In this document: piece by piece, positions 1-7,170 of the stretch
How positions within the stretch are numbered: the stretch's first letter is position 1
How the letters are laid out: every line of letters begins with the position of its first letter
Assembly: GCA_027943245.1 (NCBI GenBank)
Contig: JANDJZ010001671.1
Location: 1 to 13,792, forward strand
Direction: 5' to 3'
Length of the DNA: 13,792 nucleotides
Source of the DNA: Acanthamoeba sp. SK_2022b
Lineage: Eukaryota > Discosea > Longamoebia > Acanthamoebidae
Translations under genes and position numbers: made by a program
The notes under the pieces: model-generated
What the model was told of the DNA's origin: nothing
The model's input: only the letters and a program-made list of their open reading frames with translations
Database searches by the model: none

Positions 1-1
1 G

Positions 2-742
2 CACGCCCAGCTGGCCTGGGTGCTCAACGGCATCACCGGCTTCGGCGAGGCCGGACGCATGACGCAGTTCAAGGACAAGACGGCCAAGAAGGGCACCGAG
101 GCGGCGAGCGTCGGCCTGTTCACCTACCCGATCCTCATGGCCGCGGACATCCTGGTCTACCAGGCCGGCAAGGTGCCGGTCGGCGAGGACCAGCGCCAGC
201 ACGTCGAGCTGACCCGCAACCTCGCGCAGCGCTTCAACCACCGCTTCGGCGAGACGTTCACCGTGCCCGAGGCGCACATCGTCAAGGCCACGGCGAAGAT
301 CTACGACCTGCAGGACCCGACGGCCAAGATGAGCGGCTCCAACGCCTCGCACGCCGGCGTCGTGGACCTGAACGACTCGCGCAAGCAGGTGCTGAAGAAG
401 ATCCGCTCGGCCGTCACCGACTCGGGCACCGAGATCGCCTTCGACCGCGAGGCCAAGCCGGGCGTCTCGAACCTGCTGACCATCTACGCCGCGCTTACCG
501 ACCGCAGCATCGACAGCATCGTCGAGGAGTACGCCGGCCAGCAGTACGGCCACCTCAAGGTCGCGCTGGCCGACCTGGTGGCCGACTTCGTGGGCGAGTT
601 CGGCGACCGCACGCGGGCGCTGCTGGACGACCGCGGCGAGCTCGACCGCATCCTCGCGGCGGGCGCCGAGAAGGCCCGGGAGGTCGCGGCGACGACGCTC
701 GACCTGGTCTACGACCGCTCCGGGTTCGTGAAGCGGGGCTGA
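2..742 (+). CDS. trpS: Tryptophanyl-tRNA synthetase, 5'-truncated by the window edge
   Basis: Class I aminoacyl-tRNA synthetase that activates tryptophan with ATP and charges tRNA-Trp in the cytoplasm. The open frame runs in from the left edge, and about 246 codons are visible. A full enzyme is usually about 330-340 residues, so roughly 90 N-terminal residues, including the HIGH-like motif, lie outside. Family-typical stretches are seen: [26 protein letters not shown] (ATP/Trp pocket region), KPGVSNLL and the KMSKS-loop region. That loop reads KMSGS (326-340), with glycine replacing the second lysine. The GTG at 20 is internal, not the start. Spacing to the next gene is 5 bp, so the two are probably cotranscribed. 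Identity is secure; the kinetic effect of the KMSGS loop is unknown. Confidence 0.95.
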   Translation, partial: HAQLAWVLNGITGFGEAGRMTQFKDKTAKKGTEAASVGLFTYPILMAADILVYQAGKVPVGEDQRQHVELTRNLAQRFNHRFGETFTVPEAHIVKATAKIYDLQDPTAKMSGSNASHAGVVDLNDSRKQVLKKIRSAVTDSGTEIAFDREAKPGVSNLLTIYAALTDRSIDSIVEEYAGQQYGHLKVALADLVADFVGEFGDRTRALLDDRGELDRILAAGAEKAREVAATTLDLVYDRSGFVKRG

Positions 743-747
743 CCGCC

Positions 748-1266
748 ATGGTGACCATCGGCGTCTCCATCGCCGTCCCCGAGCCCCACGGGTCGCTGCT
801 GCGCGACAAGCGGGCCGAGTTCGGCGACCCGATGGCCCAGACCGTCCCCAGCCACGTCACGCTGCTCCCGCCCACCGAGGTCGAGGACGCCGACCTGCCC
901 CGCGTGGACGCCGCGCTCGAGGAGGCGGCCGCCGCCCTGCCGCACTTCACGATGCGGCTGCGCGGCACCGGCACCTTCCGGCCGGTCTCACCGGTCGTCT
1001 TCGTGGCGGTCAGCCAGGGCATCTCCTACACCGAGATGCTGGCCAAGCGGGTGCGCGACAAGATCCACGCCCCCGAGCCGTCCTTCCCGTTCCACCCGCA
1101 CGTCACCGTCGCGCAGAACCTCGACGACGCCGCGCTGGACCGGGCCTACGAGGAGCTGGGCGACTTCCGCGCCGAGTTCACGGTCACCGAGTTCGCGCTG
1201 TACCTGCACGAGGACGCGGTGGGCTGGGTGCCGCGGCGCACGTACGCGCTGCGCGGTGGCGCCTAG
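748..1266 (+). CDS. 2H phosphoesterase ('2'-5' RNA ligase' family, LigT-like)
   Basis: A 172-residue protein with the two HxTx motifs that define the 2H phosphoesterase superfamily: H36-V-T38-L and H118-V-T120-V. In the family each histidine acts as acid/base on 2',3'-cyclic or 2'-5' phosphodiester substrates such as tRNA-splicing products; the substrate here cannot be told. Length fits the family. ATG 748 was chosen because it follows the trpS stop by 5 bp; GTG 751 in the same frame is an alternative. No good Shine-Dalgarno is visible, so translation may be coupled to trpS. Its TAG stop shares the palindrome CTAG with the stop of the convergent lysR gene. Adjacency to a tRNA synthetase hints at RNA metabolism, but that is only inference. 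Confidence 0.85.
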   Translation: MVTIGVSIAVPEPHGSLLRDKRAEFGDPMAQTVPSHVTLLPPTEVEDADLPRVDAALEEAAAALPHFTMRLRGTGTFRPVSPVVFVAVSQGISYTEMLAKRVRDKIHAPEPSFPFHPHVTVAQNLDDAALDRAYEELGDFRAEFTVTEFALYLHEDAVGWVPRRTYALRGGA

Positions 1267-2156
1267 ACCGGCTGCTCCAGCCGGGCCAGGTGCTCGGCGA
1301 GCTCCTCGGTGAACGCCCGGGCGGCCAGCGGCATCGAGGCCACGTCGCGGTGGGCGATGGCCACCGTCCGCTCGAGCACCGGGTTGGTGAGCGGCGTGCC
1401 CTTCAGCTGCGGCCGGTTGGCCAGCACCATCGACGGCACCACCGCGTGCCCCAGGCCGGTCTCGACGAAGCGCAGGACCGCGCTCATCTCGCCACCCTCC
1501 AGCGCGATGCGCGGGGTGAAGCCGGCGCGCCGGCAGGCCATGAGGGTGACGTCACGCAGGTCGTAGCCCTCGCGGAACATCACCAGCGGCACCTCGCGCA
1601 GGTCGGCCACGTCCAGGGAGTCCGGCACGTCTGCGTCGAGCGGGCTGGCCAGGACGAGCCGCTCGCGCAGCACCGGGGCGGTGACGATGTCGTCCTGGAC
1701 GTCGGCCATGGGGGCGATGAGCAGCGCCACGTCCAGGCGTCCGCGCACGAGCGCCTGGGTCAGCAGCCGCGAGCCGCCCTCCTCGACGACGAGGTCGATG
1801 CCGGGGTGACGCTCGTGGAAGCGCGCGACGCCCTCGGCCAGGGCCGCGTCGCACAGGCTCGGGGTGGCGCCGACGCGCACGAGCCCGCGGCGCAGGCCGG
1901 CGACCTCGTGCACCGCGCGCTGCGCCGCCTCCACGTCGATGAGGATGCGGCGCGCGTGGGGGAGCAGGGCCTCGCCGGCGCTGGTCAGCTCGACGCCGCC
2001 GCGGTCGCGGACGAACAGCGGCGTGCCCAGGGAGTTCTCGAGCACCCGGATCTGCTTGGACAGGCTCGGCTGCGAGACGCCGCTGAGGTCGGCCGCCTGG
2101 GTGAAGTGGCGGGTCTCGGCGACCGCGACGAAGTAGGCGAGCTGCTGCAGGTGCAT
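1263..2156 (-). CDS. LysR-family transcriptional regulator, divergent from sdhCAB
   Basis: A 297-residue protein of normal LysR length. The N-terminal winged HTH (about residues 1-62) has the HTH at about 19-38 (FTQAADLSGVSQPSLSKQIR), followed by the conserved LGTPLFVRD and LTSAGEALL. A periplasmic-binding-like effector domain fills about 90-290. The frame stays open upstream to 2321, but MHLQQLAYF at 2156 is the canonical LysR N-terminus, and the longer version would run through the operator and into sdhC. No Shine-Dalgarno is seen. TATGAT (2168-2163, minus strand) ends 6 nt before the ATG, suggesting a leaderless mRNA. The T-N11-A dyad at 2164-2182 covers this -10 element, which predicts autorepression. 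Divergence from sdhC suggests it regulates succinate dehydrogenase, possibly sensing a dicarboxylate; the ligand is inferred. Confidence 0.9.
   Translation of the reverse strand: MHLQQLAYFVAVAETRHFTQAADLSGVSQPSLSKQIRVLENSLGTPLFVRDRGGVELTSAGEALLPHARRILIDVEAAQRAVHEVAGLRRGLVRVGATPSLCDAALAEGVARFHERHPGIDLVVEEGGSRLLTQALVRGRLDVALLIAPMADVQDDIVTAPVLRERLVLASPLDADVPDSLDVADLREVPLVMFREGYDLRDVTLMACRRAGFTPRIALEGGEMSAVLRFVETGLGHAVVPSMVLANRPQLKGTPLTNPVLERTVAIAHRDVASMPLAARAFTEELAEHLARLEQPV
1268..1284. terminator. Hairpin just after the 2H phosphoesterase gene, inside the lysR 3' end
   Basis: Perfect 7-bp stem CCGGCTG / CAGCCGG with a 3-nt loop, starting 2 nt after the phosphoesterase stop and lying within the last codons of the opposing lysR gene. 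The gene pair overlaps, so there is no intergenic space for a terminator. There is no U-tract. Likely a rho-independent-like or transcript-end-stabilising hairpin for the + strand transcript; not proven. Confidence 0.4.
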
Positions 2157-2162
2157 CCGTTC

Positions 2163-2168
2163 ATCATA
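2163..2168 (-). promoter_or_regulatory. lysR -10 element (TATGAT), leaderless geometry
   Basis: On the minus strand TATGAT matches the sigma-70-type -10 consensus at five of six bases. It is followed by 6 nt (GAACGG) and the ATG at 2156, so the expected transcription start falls on the start codon. No convincing -35 is visible. Confidence 0.6.
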
Positions 2169-2182
2169 GCCAACGGCTATGA
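2164..2182. promoter_or_regulatory. LysR-type operator (T-N11-A dyad) between lysR and sdhC
   Basis: TCATAGCCAACGGCTATGA is an inverted repeat with perfect 8-bp arms and a 3-nt centre. It contains ATAG-N7-CTAT and the T-N11-A box (T2167, A2179) that LysR-type regulators recognise. It covers the lysR -10 hexamer. Its centre (2173) is 66 bp upstream of the probable sdhC start site at 2239, close to the typical -65 recognition site. Binding by the adjacent LysR is inference. Confidence 0.75.
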
Positions 2183-2226
2183 AAGACAGCCTCAGTCGCT
2201 CTTGGCGCGTATCGAAGTGTTGGGCG

Positions 2227-2232
2227 TACCGT
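2227..2232 (+). promoter_or_regulatory. sdhC -10 element (TACCGT), leaderless geometry
   Basis: TACCGT fits the actinobacterial TANNNT -10 pattern and lies 6 nt upstream of the GTG at 2239. TTGGCG at 2202-2207 could be a -35, with a long 19-bp spacer. A weak -35 together with a LysR box near -66 suits an activator-dependent promoter. Predicted, not proven. Confidence 0.5.
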
Positions 2233-2238
2233 GAGCCG

Positions 2239-2955
2239 GTGGTCACTCTGCCTGCACTGAAGCGCGCCCGCCGCTCGACGGTGGTCCTCAAGTACACGAT
2301 GGCCGTCACCGGTCTGATCATGGTCGGCTACCTGTTGCTGCACATGTACGGCAACCTCAAGGTCTTCGCCGGCCAGGACGGGTTCGACGAGTACGCGCAC
2401 CACCTGCGCACCTTCGGCGAGCCGATGCTGCCGCACGAGGGCCTGCTCTGGGTCGTCCGGGTCGTCCTGCTGGCGTCGGTCGTCCTGCACGTCTACTCGG
2501 CCGTGCGCCTCGCGGTTCGCGACCGCCAGGCGGCCGGCTACAAGAACGGCACGCGCTACCACTCCAAGCAGAACCGCCGCGGCGTGCAGCGCTCGTACGC
2601 GACCTTCACCCTGCGCTGGGGCGGCCTGGTCATCGCGCTGTTCATCGTCTACCACCTGCTGCACCTGACCGGGAACCAGATCCACCCGGGCGGCTCGAGC
2701 GACAGCCCGTACGAGCGCGTCGTCAACGGCTTCGAGATCTGGTGGGTCTACCTGTCGTACGTCGTCGCGATGCTCGCGGTCGGCTTCCACCTGTGGCACG
2801 GCATCTGGAGCGCGTTCACGTCGCTGGGCCAGAACCGGGCCGACACCCGCCGCGGCAGCCGCCTCACCGCGCTGGCCTGGGTCCTGACCCTCGTCATCGT
2901 GGTCGGCTTCCTGCTGCCGCCCACCGCCATCTTCTTCTTCGGACTCGGGAGCTGA
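2239..2955 (+). CDS. sdhC: Succinate dehydrogenase cytochrome b membrane anchor subunit (type B, five TM)
   Basis: A 238-residue membrane anchor that binds heme b and menaquinone for the SdhCAB complex. Five hydrophobic segments are visible at about 14-38, 69-91, 126-145, 168-192 and 211-235. Histidines in or at the ends of these helices (H35, H84, H139, H142, H184, H187) are candidate heme ligands, as expected for the single-polypeptide diheme anchor family. The start is taken as GTG 2239, just before TLPALKRARRS and TM1; the frame is open further upstream to ATG 2179, but that start lies inside the LysR operator. There is no Shine-Dalgarno, and TACCGT 6 nt upstream suggests leaderless translation. 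sdhA follows after 3 bp. The start choice is the least certain part. Confidence 0.88.
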   Translation: MVTLPALKRARRSTVVLKYTMAVTGLIMVGYLLLHMYGNLKVFAGQDGFDEYAHHLRTFGEPMLPHEGLLWVVRVVLLASVVLHVYSAVRLAVRDRQAAGYKNGTRYHSKQNRRGVQRSYATFTLRWGGLVIALFIVYHLLHLTGNQIHPGGSSDSPYERVVNGFEIWWVYLSYVVAMLAVGFHLWHGIWSAFTSLGQNRADTRRGSRLTALAWVLTLVIVVGFLLPPTAIFFFGLGS

Positions 2956-2958
2956 CGC

Positions 2959-3228
2959 ATGACCGACACCTCCGCCTTCCCCGACCTGTTCGACCTCGGC
3001 GAGGACATCCACGACACCAAGGCCCCCGCCGGCCCGATCGAGCAGCGCTGGGACACGCGCAAGTTCAACGCGCGGCTGGTCAACCCGGCCAACCGCCGCA
3101 AGCTCAACGTGATCATCGTCGGCACCGGCCTGGCCGGCGCCGCGGCGGCCGCCTCGCTGGGCGAGCAGGGCTACAACGTGCAGACGTTCTGCTACCAGGA
3201 CAGCCCGCGCCGCGCCCACTCGATCGCC

Positions 3229-3262
<34 letters not shown>

Positions 3263-3291
3263 GCAACGACGGCGACTCGATCTACCGCCTC

Positions 3292-3324
<33 letters not shown>

Positions 3325-4323
3325 GCCCGCGAGTCGAACACCTACCGCCTCGCGCAGGTGTCGGCGAACATCATCGACCAGTGCGTCGCGCAGGGCGTCC
3401 CGTTCGCCCGTGAGTACGGCGGACTGCTCGACAACCGCTCGTTCGGCGGCGTCCAGGTCTCGCGCACGTTCTACGCGCGCGGCCAGACCGGCCAGCAGCT
3501 GCTGCTCGGCGCCTACCAGGCGCTCGAGCGCCAGATCGCGGCCGGCACGGTGAAGAGCTACGAGCGCCACGAGATGCTCGACGTCATCCTCGTCGACGGC
3601 AAGGCCCGCGGCATCGTCACGCGCGACATGGTCACCGGCGCGATCGAGGCGCACACCGCCGACGTCGTGGTGCTGTGCACCGGCGGCTACGGCAACGTGT
3701 TCTTCCTGTCCACGAACGCCATGGGCTCGAACGTCACCGCCACGTGGCGCGCGCACCGCAAGGGCGCCTACTTCGGCAACCCGTGCTTCACGCAGATCCA
3801 CCCGACCTGCATCCCGGTCTCGGGCGACTACCAGTCGAAGCTGACCCTGATGTCGGAGTCGCTGCGCAACGACGGACGCATCTGGGTGCCCAAGAACAAG
3901 GCCGACCTGGAGAAGGACCCGCGCGAGATCCCCGAGGAGGACCGCGACTACTTCCTGGAGCGTCGCTACCCGGCCTTCGGCAACCTCGTGCCCCGCGACA
4001 TCGCCTCGCGCGCGGCCAAGACGGCGTGCGACGAGGGCTACGGCGTGGGCCCGGGCGGCCTGGGCGTCTACCTGGACTTCGCCGACGCGATCGCCCGCAT
4101 GGGCCGCGCGACGGTCGAGGCCAAGTACGGCAACCTGTTCGACATGTACGCCCGCATCACGGGCGAGGACCCGTACGAGACGGGCATGCGCGTCTACCCG
4201 GCCGTGCACTACGTCATGGGCGGCCTGTGGGTCGACTACGACCTGCAGACCACCATCCCCGGCCTGTACTGCGCCGGCGAGGCCAACTTCTCCGACCAGG
4301 GCGCCAACCGCCTGGGCGCCTCG

Positions 4324-4358
<35 letters not shown>

Positions 4359-4914
4359 GCTGCCGTCGACGCTGCCGGACTACCTGGCCGCCGGCCCGTT
4401 CGAGCCCGTCCCCGACGACCACCCGGCCGTCGTGGAGGCGCTGCGCGAGGTCGAGGAGCGGGTGCAGAAGATGCTGAGCATCAACGGCACGCGCTCGGTC
4501 GATTCCATCCACAAGGAGCTCGGCCACATCATGTGGGAGTACTGCGGCATGGAGCGCACCGAGGAGGGCCTGCTCAAGGCCATCGGGCTCATCCGCGAGC
4601 TCAAGAACGAGTTCTGGACGAACGTGAAGGTCACGGGCACCAACGAGGAGCTCAACCAGTCCCTCGAGCGGGCCGGACGCGTCGCGGACTTCATCGAGCT
4701 CGGCGAGCTCATGTGCATCGACGCGCTCAACCGCGCCGAGTCCTGCGGCGGCCACTTCCGCGCCGAGAGCCAGACCGAGGACGGCGAGGCGCTGCGGCAC
4801 GACGACGAGTACGCCTACGCCGCGGCGTGGGAGTTCGCCGGCGACAAGCCGGTGCTCCACAAGGAGCCGCTCACGTACGAGTACATCGAGATGAAGGCGA
4901 GGAGCTACAAGTGA
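2959..4914 (+). CDS. sdhA: Succinate dehydrogenase flavoprotein subunit
   Basis: A 651-residue catalytic subunit that oxidises succinate to fumarate and passes electrons through covalent FAD to SdhB. The N-terminal dinucleotide-binding motif is G55-T-G57-L-A-G60. H87 in [10 protein letters not shown] is the expected FAD-linked histidine. Further active-site elements are HPT at 281-283, VPRDIASRA with the catalytic arginine R346, and HYVMGG with H417. [16 protein letters not shown] is the FAD-domain signature, and a helical C-terminal domain follows. The length and N-terminal extension match the menaquinone-linked SdhCAB type found in actinobacteria. ATG 2959 has a good Shine-Dalgarno (GGGAG, 2947-2951). 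The stop overlaps the sdhB start by 4 bp. No motif is missing. A type B fumarate reductase is the alternative direction; an aerobic Sdh role is likelier here. Confidence 0.96.
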
Positions 4915-5657
4915 GGATCTTCATTCGCGCCTGGCGCCAGAAGAACGCCGAGGCCGAGGGCAAGATGGTCACCTACGCCCTCGACAACGTCAGCGAGCAC
5001 ATGTCCTTCCTGGAGATGCTGGACGTGCTCAACGAGCAGCTGACCTTCGAGGGCGAGGACCCCATCGCCTTCGACTCGGACTGCCGCGAGGGCATCTGCG
5101 GCATGTGCGGCATCGTCATCAACGGCCTGGCGCACGGCCCCGAGGTCACCACCACCTGCCAGCTGCACATGCGCAGCTTCAAGGACGGCGACCACATCGA
5201 CATCGAGCCGTGGCGGGCCAAGGCGTTCCCGGTCATCAAGGACCTGGTCGTCGACCGCGGCGCGTTCGACCGCATCATCCAGGCCGGCGGCTACATCTCC
5301 GCGCCGACCGGCTCGGCCCCCGAGGCCAACGCGGCTCCGGTCGCCAAGCACGACGCGGATGACGCGTTCGCCGCGGCCACGTGCATCGCCTGCGGCGCCT
5401 GCGTGGCGGCGTGCCCGAACGGCTCGGCGATGCTGTTCACCGCCGCGAAGGTGACGCACCTGGGCCTGCTCCCGCAGGGCCAGCCCGAGCGCGACTCGCG
5501 CGTCATCAACATGGTGGCCCAGCACGACGCCGAGGGCTTCGGCGGCTGCACCAACATCGGCGAGTGCACGGCGTCCTGCCCCAAGGGCATCCCGCTGTCG
5601 ACCATCTCGCGGCTCAACCGCGACCTGCTCGGCGCGCTCTCGCGCGGCGAGGCCTGA
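4911..5657 (+). CDS. sdhB: Succinate dehydrogenase iron-sulfur subunit
   Basis: A 248-residue electron-transfer subunit linking SdhA to the membrane anchor. The N-terminal ferredoxin domain carries [2Fe-2S] ligands C58, C63, C66 and C83. The C-terminal domain has C158-x2-C161-x2-C164-x3-C168-P and C213-x5-C219-x3-C223-P, which supply the [4Fe-4S] and [3Fe-4S] clusters. The start is GTG 4911, which overlaps the sdhA TGA (GTGA) and is preceded by AGGAG at 4900-4904. The same frame is open far upstream across sdhA, but that part is low-complexity antiphase translation. The 16-residue gap before C83 is long compared with the E. coli protein and, as I recall, typical of this actinobacterial type. 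The operon ends with the hairpin at 5672-5717. Confidence 0.96.
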   Translation: MRIFIRAWRQKNAEAEGKMVTYALDNVSEHMSFLEMLDVLNEQLTFEGEDPIAFDSDCREGICGMCGIVINGLAHGPEVTTTCQLHMRSFKDGDHIDIEPWRAKAFPVIKDLVVDRGAFDRIIQAGGYISAPTGSAPEANAAPVAKHDADDAFAAATCIACGACVAACPNGSAMLFTAAKVTHLGLLPQGQPERDSRVINMVAQHDAEGFGGCTNIGECTASCPKGIPLSTISRLNRDLLGALSRGEA

Positions 5658-5671
5658 CGGCTCGCACCACC

Positions 5672-5717
5672 CACGACGAGGCCCCCGACCGCTGCGGCGG
5701 ACGGGGGCCTCGTCGTG
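5672..5717. terminator. Strong hairpin terminator between sdhB and the convergent SDR gene
   Basis: Perfect 16-bp arms (5672-5687 with 5702-5717) beginning CACGACGAGGCCCCCG. After an A/A mismatch, an inner 4-bp stem (5689-5692 with 5697-5700) closes a TGCG tetraloop. It sits 14 nt after the sdhB stop and 15 nt from the end of the convergent SDR gene, so it probably works for both strands. There is no U-tract, as is common in high-GC actinobacteria. Confidence 0.85.
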
Positions 5718-5732
5718 TCGTGGGGGCGACCC

Positions 5733-6449
5733 TCAGGCGCTCAGGGCGCCGAAGATCTGCTGGTAGCGGGCCTGCGGGTCCTGCGCCAGGCCGGCCTTGA
5801 CGAACCGGGCCCAGTCGTCGGCGAGCACCTCCTGCGCGCCGGACTCGAGGGCGTCGAGAGCGGCGTTCGCCAGCGCGGACGGCGAGATCTTCGGCCCGTC
5901 CGTGCCGCGGGCCATGTCCGTGTCGACCAGGCCCATGTGCACGCCGACGACGTGGGTGCCCTGCGCGGCGAGCTCGAGCCGGGTGCTGTCGGTGAGCATC
6001 CAGGCGGCCGCCTTCGACGCGGCGTACGCGCCGGCGCCCGGGGCGGTGAACCACGACAGCGCCGAGACGACGTTGAGGATCGCGCCCCCGCCGTGGGACG
6101 CCAGGACCGGCGCGAACGCTCGGGTCATGAGCAGCGGCCCGAAGAAGTTCGTGTCCATCTCGCGCCGGATGGCCGCCTCGTCCCCGGTGACGAGCGCGGT
6201 GCCCGTGGAGATCCCGGCGTTGTTGACGAGCACCTGCACGTCACCGGCCGCGGCCGCCGCCGCGCGGACCTGCCCGGCGTCGGTGACGTCGAGCTCGAGC
6301 GCGTGCACGTCCTCGGCCCGGATCGAGCCCGCGTCGCGGGCGGCGGCGTAGATCTTGGCCGCTCCCCGTCGCTTCAGCTGCTCGACGAACTCCGCGCCGA
6401 TGCCTCGGTTCGCTCCGGTGACCAGCACCACCGCACCGTTGAGATCCAT
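5733..6449 (-). CDS. Short-chain dehydrogenase/reductase (classical SDR)
   Basis: A 238-residue cytosolic NAD(P)-dependent oxidoreductase of unknown substrate. The Rossmann motif T11-G-x3-G16-I-G18, N76-N-A-G79, N101, S129 and Y142-x3-K146 give the full classical SDR set, so the enzyme looks active. The sequence after the first beta strands (YAAARDAGSIRA) with R38 near the end of beta-2 favours NADP(H), which is an inference. It is divergent from a TetR gene, with a 14-bp repeat between them, so it is probably the repressor's main target and may act on the TetR ligand or a related carbonyl compound. ATG 6449 starts the family N-terminus directly; only a weak GGAC-like ribosome site is present. 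No clear TANNNT box precedes it, unlike its neighbours. Confidence 0.9.
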   Translation of the reverse strand: MDLNGAVVLVTGANRGIGAEFVEQLKRRGAAKIYAAARDAGSIRAEDVHALELDVTDAGQVRAAAAAAGDVQVLVNNAGISTGTALVTGDEAAIRREMDTNFFGPLLMTRAFAPVLASHGGGAILNVVSALSWFTAPGAGAYAASKAAAWMLTDSTRLELAAQGTHVVGVHMGLVDTDMARGTDGPKISPSALANAALDALESGAQEVLADDWARFVKAGLAQDPQARYQQIFGALSA

Positions 6450-6458
6450 GACTGTCCA

Positions 6459-6472
6459 TTCTGTAGTGATCG
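6459..6472. promoter_or_regulatory. Candidate TetR operator, copy 1 (SDR side)
   Basis: TTCTGTAGTGATCG, an exact copy of 6500-6513. With the following bases it forms an imperfect dyad, TAG-t-GATC-g-CTA, centred on GATC. It lies 10-23 bp upstream of the SDR start codon, where bound repressor would block initiation. Recognition by the adjacent TetR is inferred from position. Confidence 0.65.
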
Positions 6473-6499
6473 CTATTGATTAGTTCGGAGCGTAGCACG

Positions 6500-6513
6500 T
6501 TCTGTAGTGATCG
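6500..6513. promoter_or_regulatory. Candidate TetR operator, copy 2 (tetR side)
   Basis: Second exact copy of the 14-bp sequence, 41 bp from the first (about four helical turns, so on the same DNA face). It falls in the spacer just upstream of the tetR -10 element at 6520-6525, which predicts autorepression. Confidence 0.65.
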
Positions 6514-6519
6514 ATACGT

Positions 6520-6525
6520 TATGCT
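6520..6525 (+). promoter_or_regulatory. tetR -10 element (TATGCT), leaderless geometry
   Basis: TATGCT is followed by 6 nt (CGGGAC) and the ATG at 6532, placing the predicted transcription start on the start codon. No recognisable -35; operator copy 2 occupies the spacer. Confidence 0.55.
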
Positions 6526-6531
6526 CGGGAC

Positions 6532-7110
6532 ATGGCCGGCCGACCTCGCAGCTTCGACCGCGACGCCGCCCTGGCGTCGGCGGTCGAGCAGTTCTGGCGC
6601 ACGGGGTACGAGGGCACCTCGGTGGCCATGCTGACGGCGGCGATGGGCGTGACGCCGCCCAGCCTCTACGCGGCGTTCGGCGACAAGCACCGCCTCTTCG
6701 AGGAGGCCTCGGCCGAGTACTTCCGGCGGACGTGCGAGGGCGTCGACGCCGCCACGGCCCTGCCGACCGTGCGCGAGGCCGTCGCCCGGGTGCTGGACGA
6801 CACCGCCCGCGCCCACACCGACCCGGCCACGCCGGCCGGGTGCCTGGTGCTGACCGAGCCGCGGCTCGAGCCGCAGCGCGCGCTCCTGCGCCAGCGGCTC
6901 CAGGACCGCCTCGACCAGGGCGTCCGTGACGGCGACCTCGACGCCTCGGTGGACACGGAGCAGCTGGCCTGGTTCCTGCTCGCCGTCCTGCGCGGCATGT
7001 CCGGCTGCGCCCGTGACGGCGGCACCCTCGACGACCTGCGCGCCATCGCGGAGGCGGCGATGGCGGCCGTGCCCGCACCGGCGCACGAGCGTCGCGCGGA
7101 CGTCCCCTGA
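6532..7110 (+). CDS. TetR/AcrR-family transcriptional repressor
   Basis: A 192-residue protein. The N-terminal TetR DNA-binding domain spans about 1-55, with the HTH at about 30-49 (SVAMLTAAMGVTPPSLYAAF) followed by GDKHRLFEEA. The remainder is the helical ligand-binding and dimerisation domain, including the GCLVL segment seen in many AcrR-like members. It is divergent from the SDR gene across 82 bp holding two copies of a 14-bp repeat. The simplest model is a ligand-released repressor of the SDR gene and of itself. ATG 6532 begins the usual MAGRPRSFD-type N-terminus; no Shine-Dalgarno precedes it, and TATGCT is 6 nt upstream. The ligand is unknown. Confidence 0.9.
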   Translation: MAGRPRSFDRDAALASAVEQFWRTGYEGTSVAMLTAAMGVTPPSLYAAFGDKHRLFEEASAEYFRRTCEGVDAATALPTVREAVARVLDDTARAHTDPATPAGCLVLTEPRLEPQRALLRQRLQDRLDQGVRDGDLDASVDTEQLAWFLLAVLRGMSGCARDGGTLDDLRAIAEAAMAAVPAPAHERRADVP

Positions 7111-7142
7111 GGCCGGGCCCTCGTCGCGTCCCGCCCCCGCGG

Positions 7143-7170
7143 GTGAGCGAGCCCACCCGCTCACTACTTT
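7143..7170 (+). terminator. Intrinsic terminator after tetR
   Basis: Perfect 7-bp stem GTGAGCG (7143-7149) / CGCTCAC (7158-7164) with an 8-nt loop, followed by the T-rich TACTTT (7165-7170). An overlapping alternative stem GCGGGT/ACCCGC (7139-7144 with 7155-7160) also exists. It lies 32 nt after the tetR stop and just upstream of the marR control region. Confidence 0.6.

Noticed and set aside
2179..2238. sdhC start at ATG 2179
   Set aside because: This ATG lies inside the LysR dyad and upstream of the probable -10; the added 20 residues are unlike an anchor-subunit N-terminus.
2157..2321. N-terminal extension of LysR to 2321
   Set aside because: It would read through the operator and the sdhC start; the family N-terminus begins at MHLQQLAYF (2156), where the -10 spacing also fits.
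2164..4860. An 898-codon open frame on the minus strand, antisense to sdhC and sdhA
   Set aside because: Composition is dominated by Val, Ala, Arg, Asp, His and Gln with no domain, as expected for the antisense of high-GC codons; the + strand holds unmistakable sdhC and sdhA.
3675..4910. Long + strand frame running into sdhB from inside sdhA
   Set aside because: The upstream part is Arg/Pro/Gly-rich shadow translation of sdhA; only the part from GTG 4911 is protein-like (SdhB).
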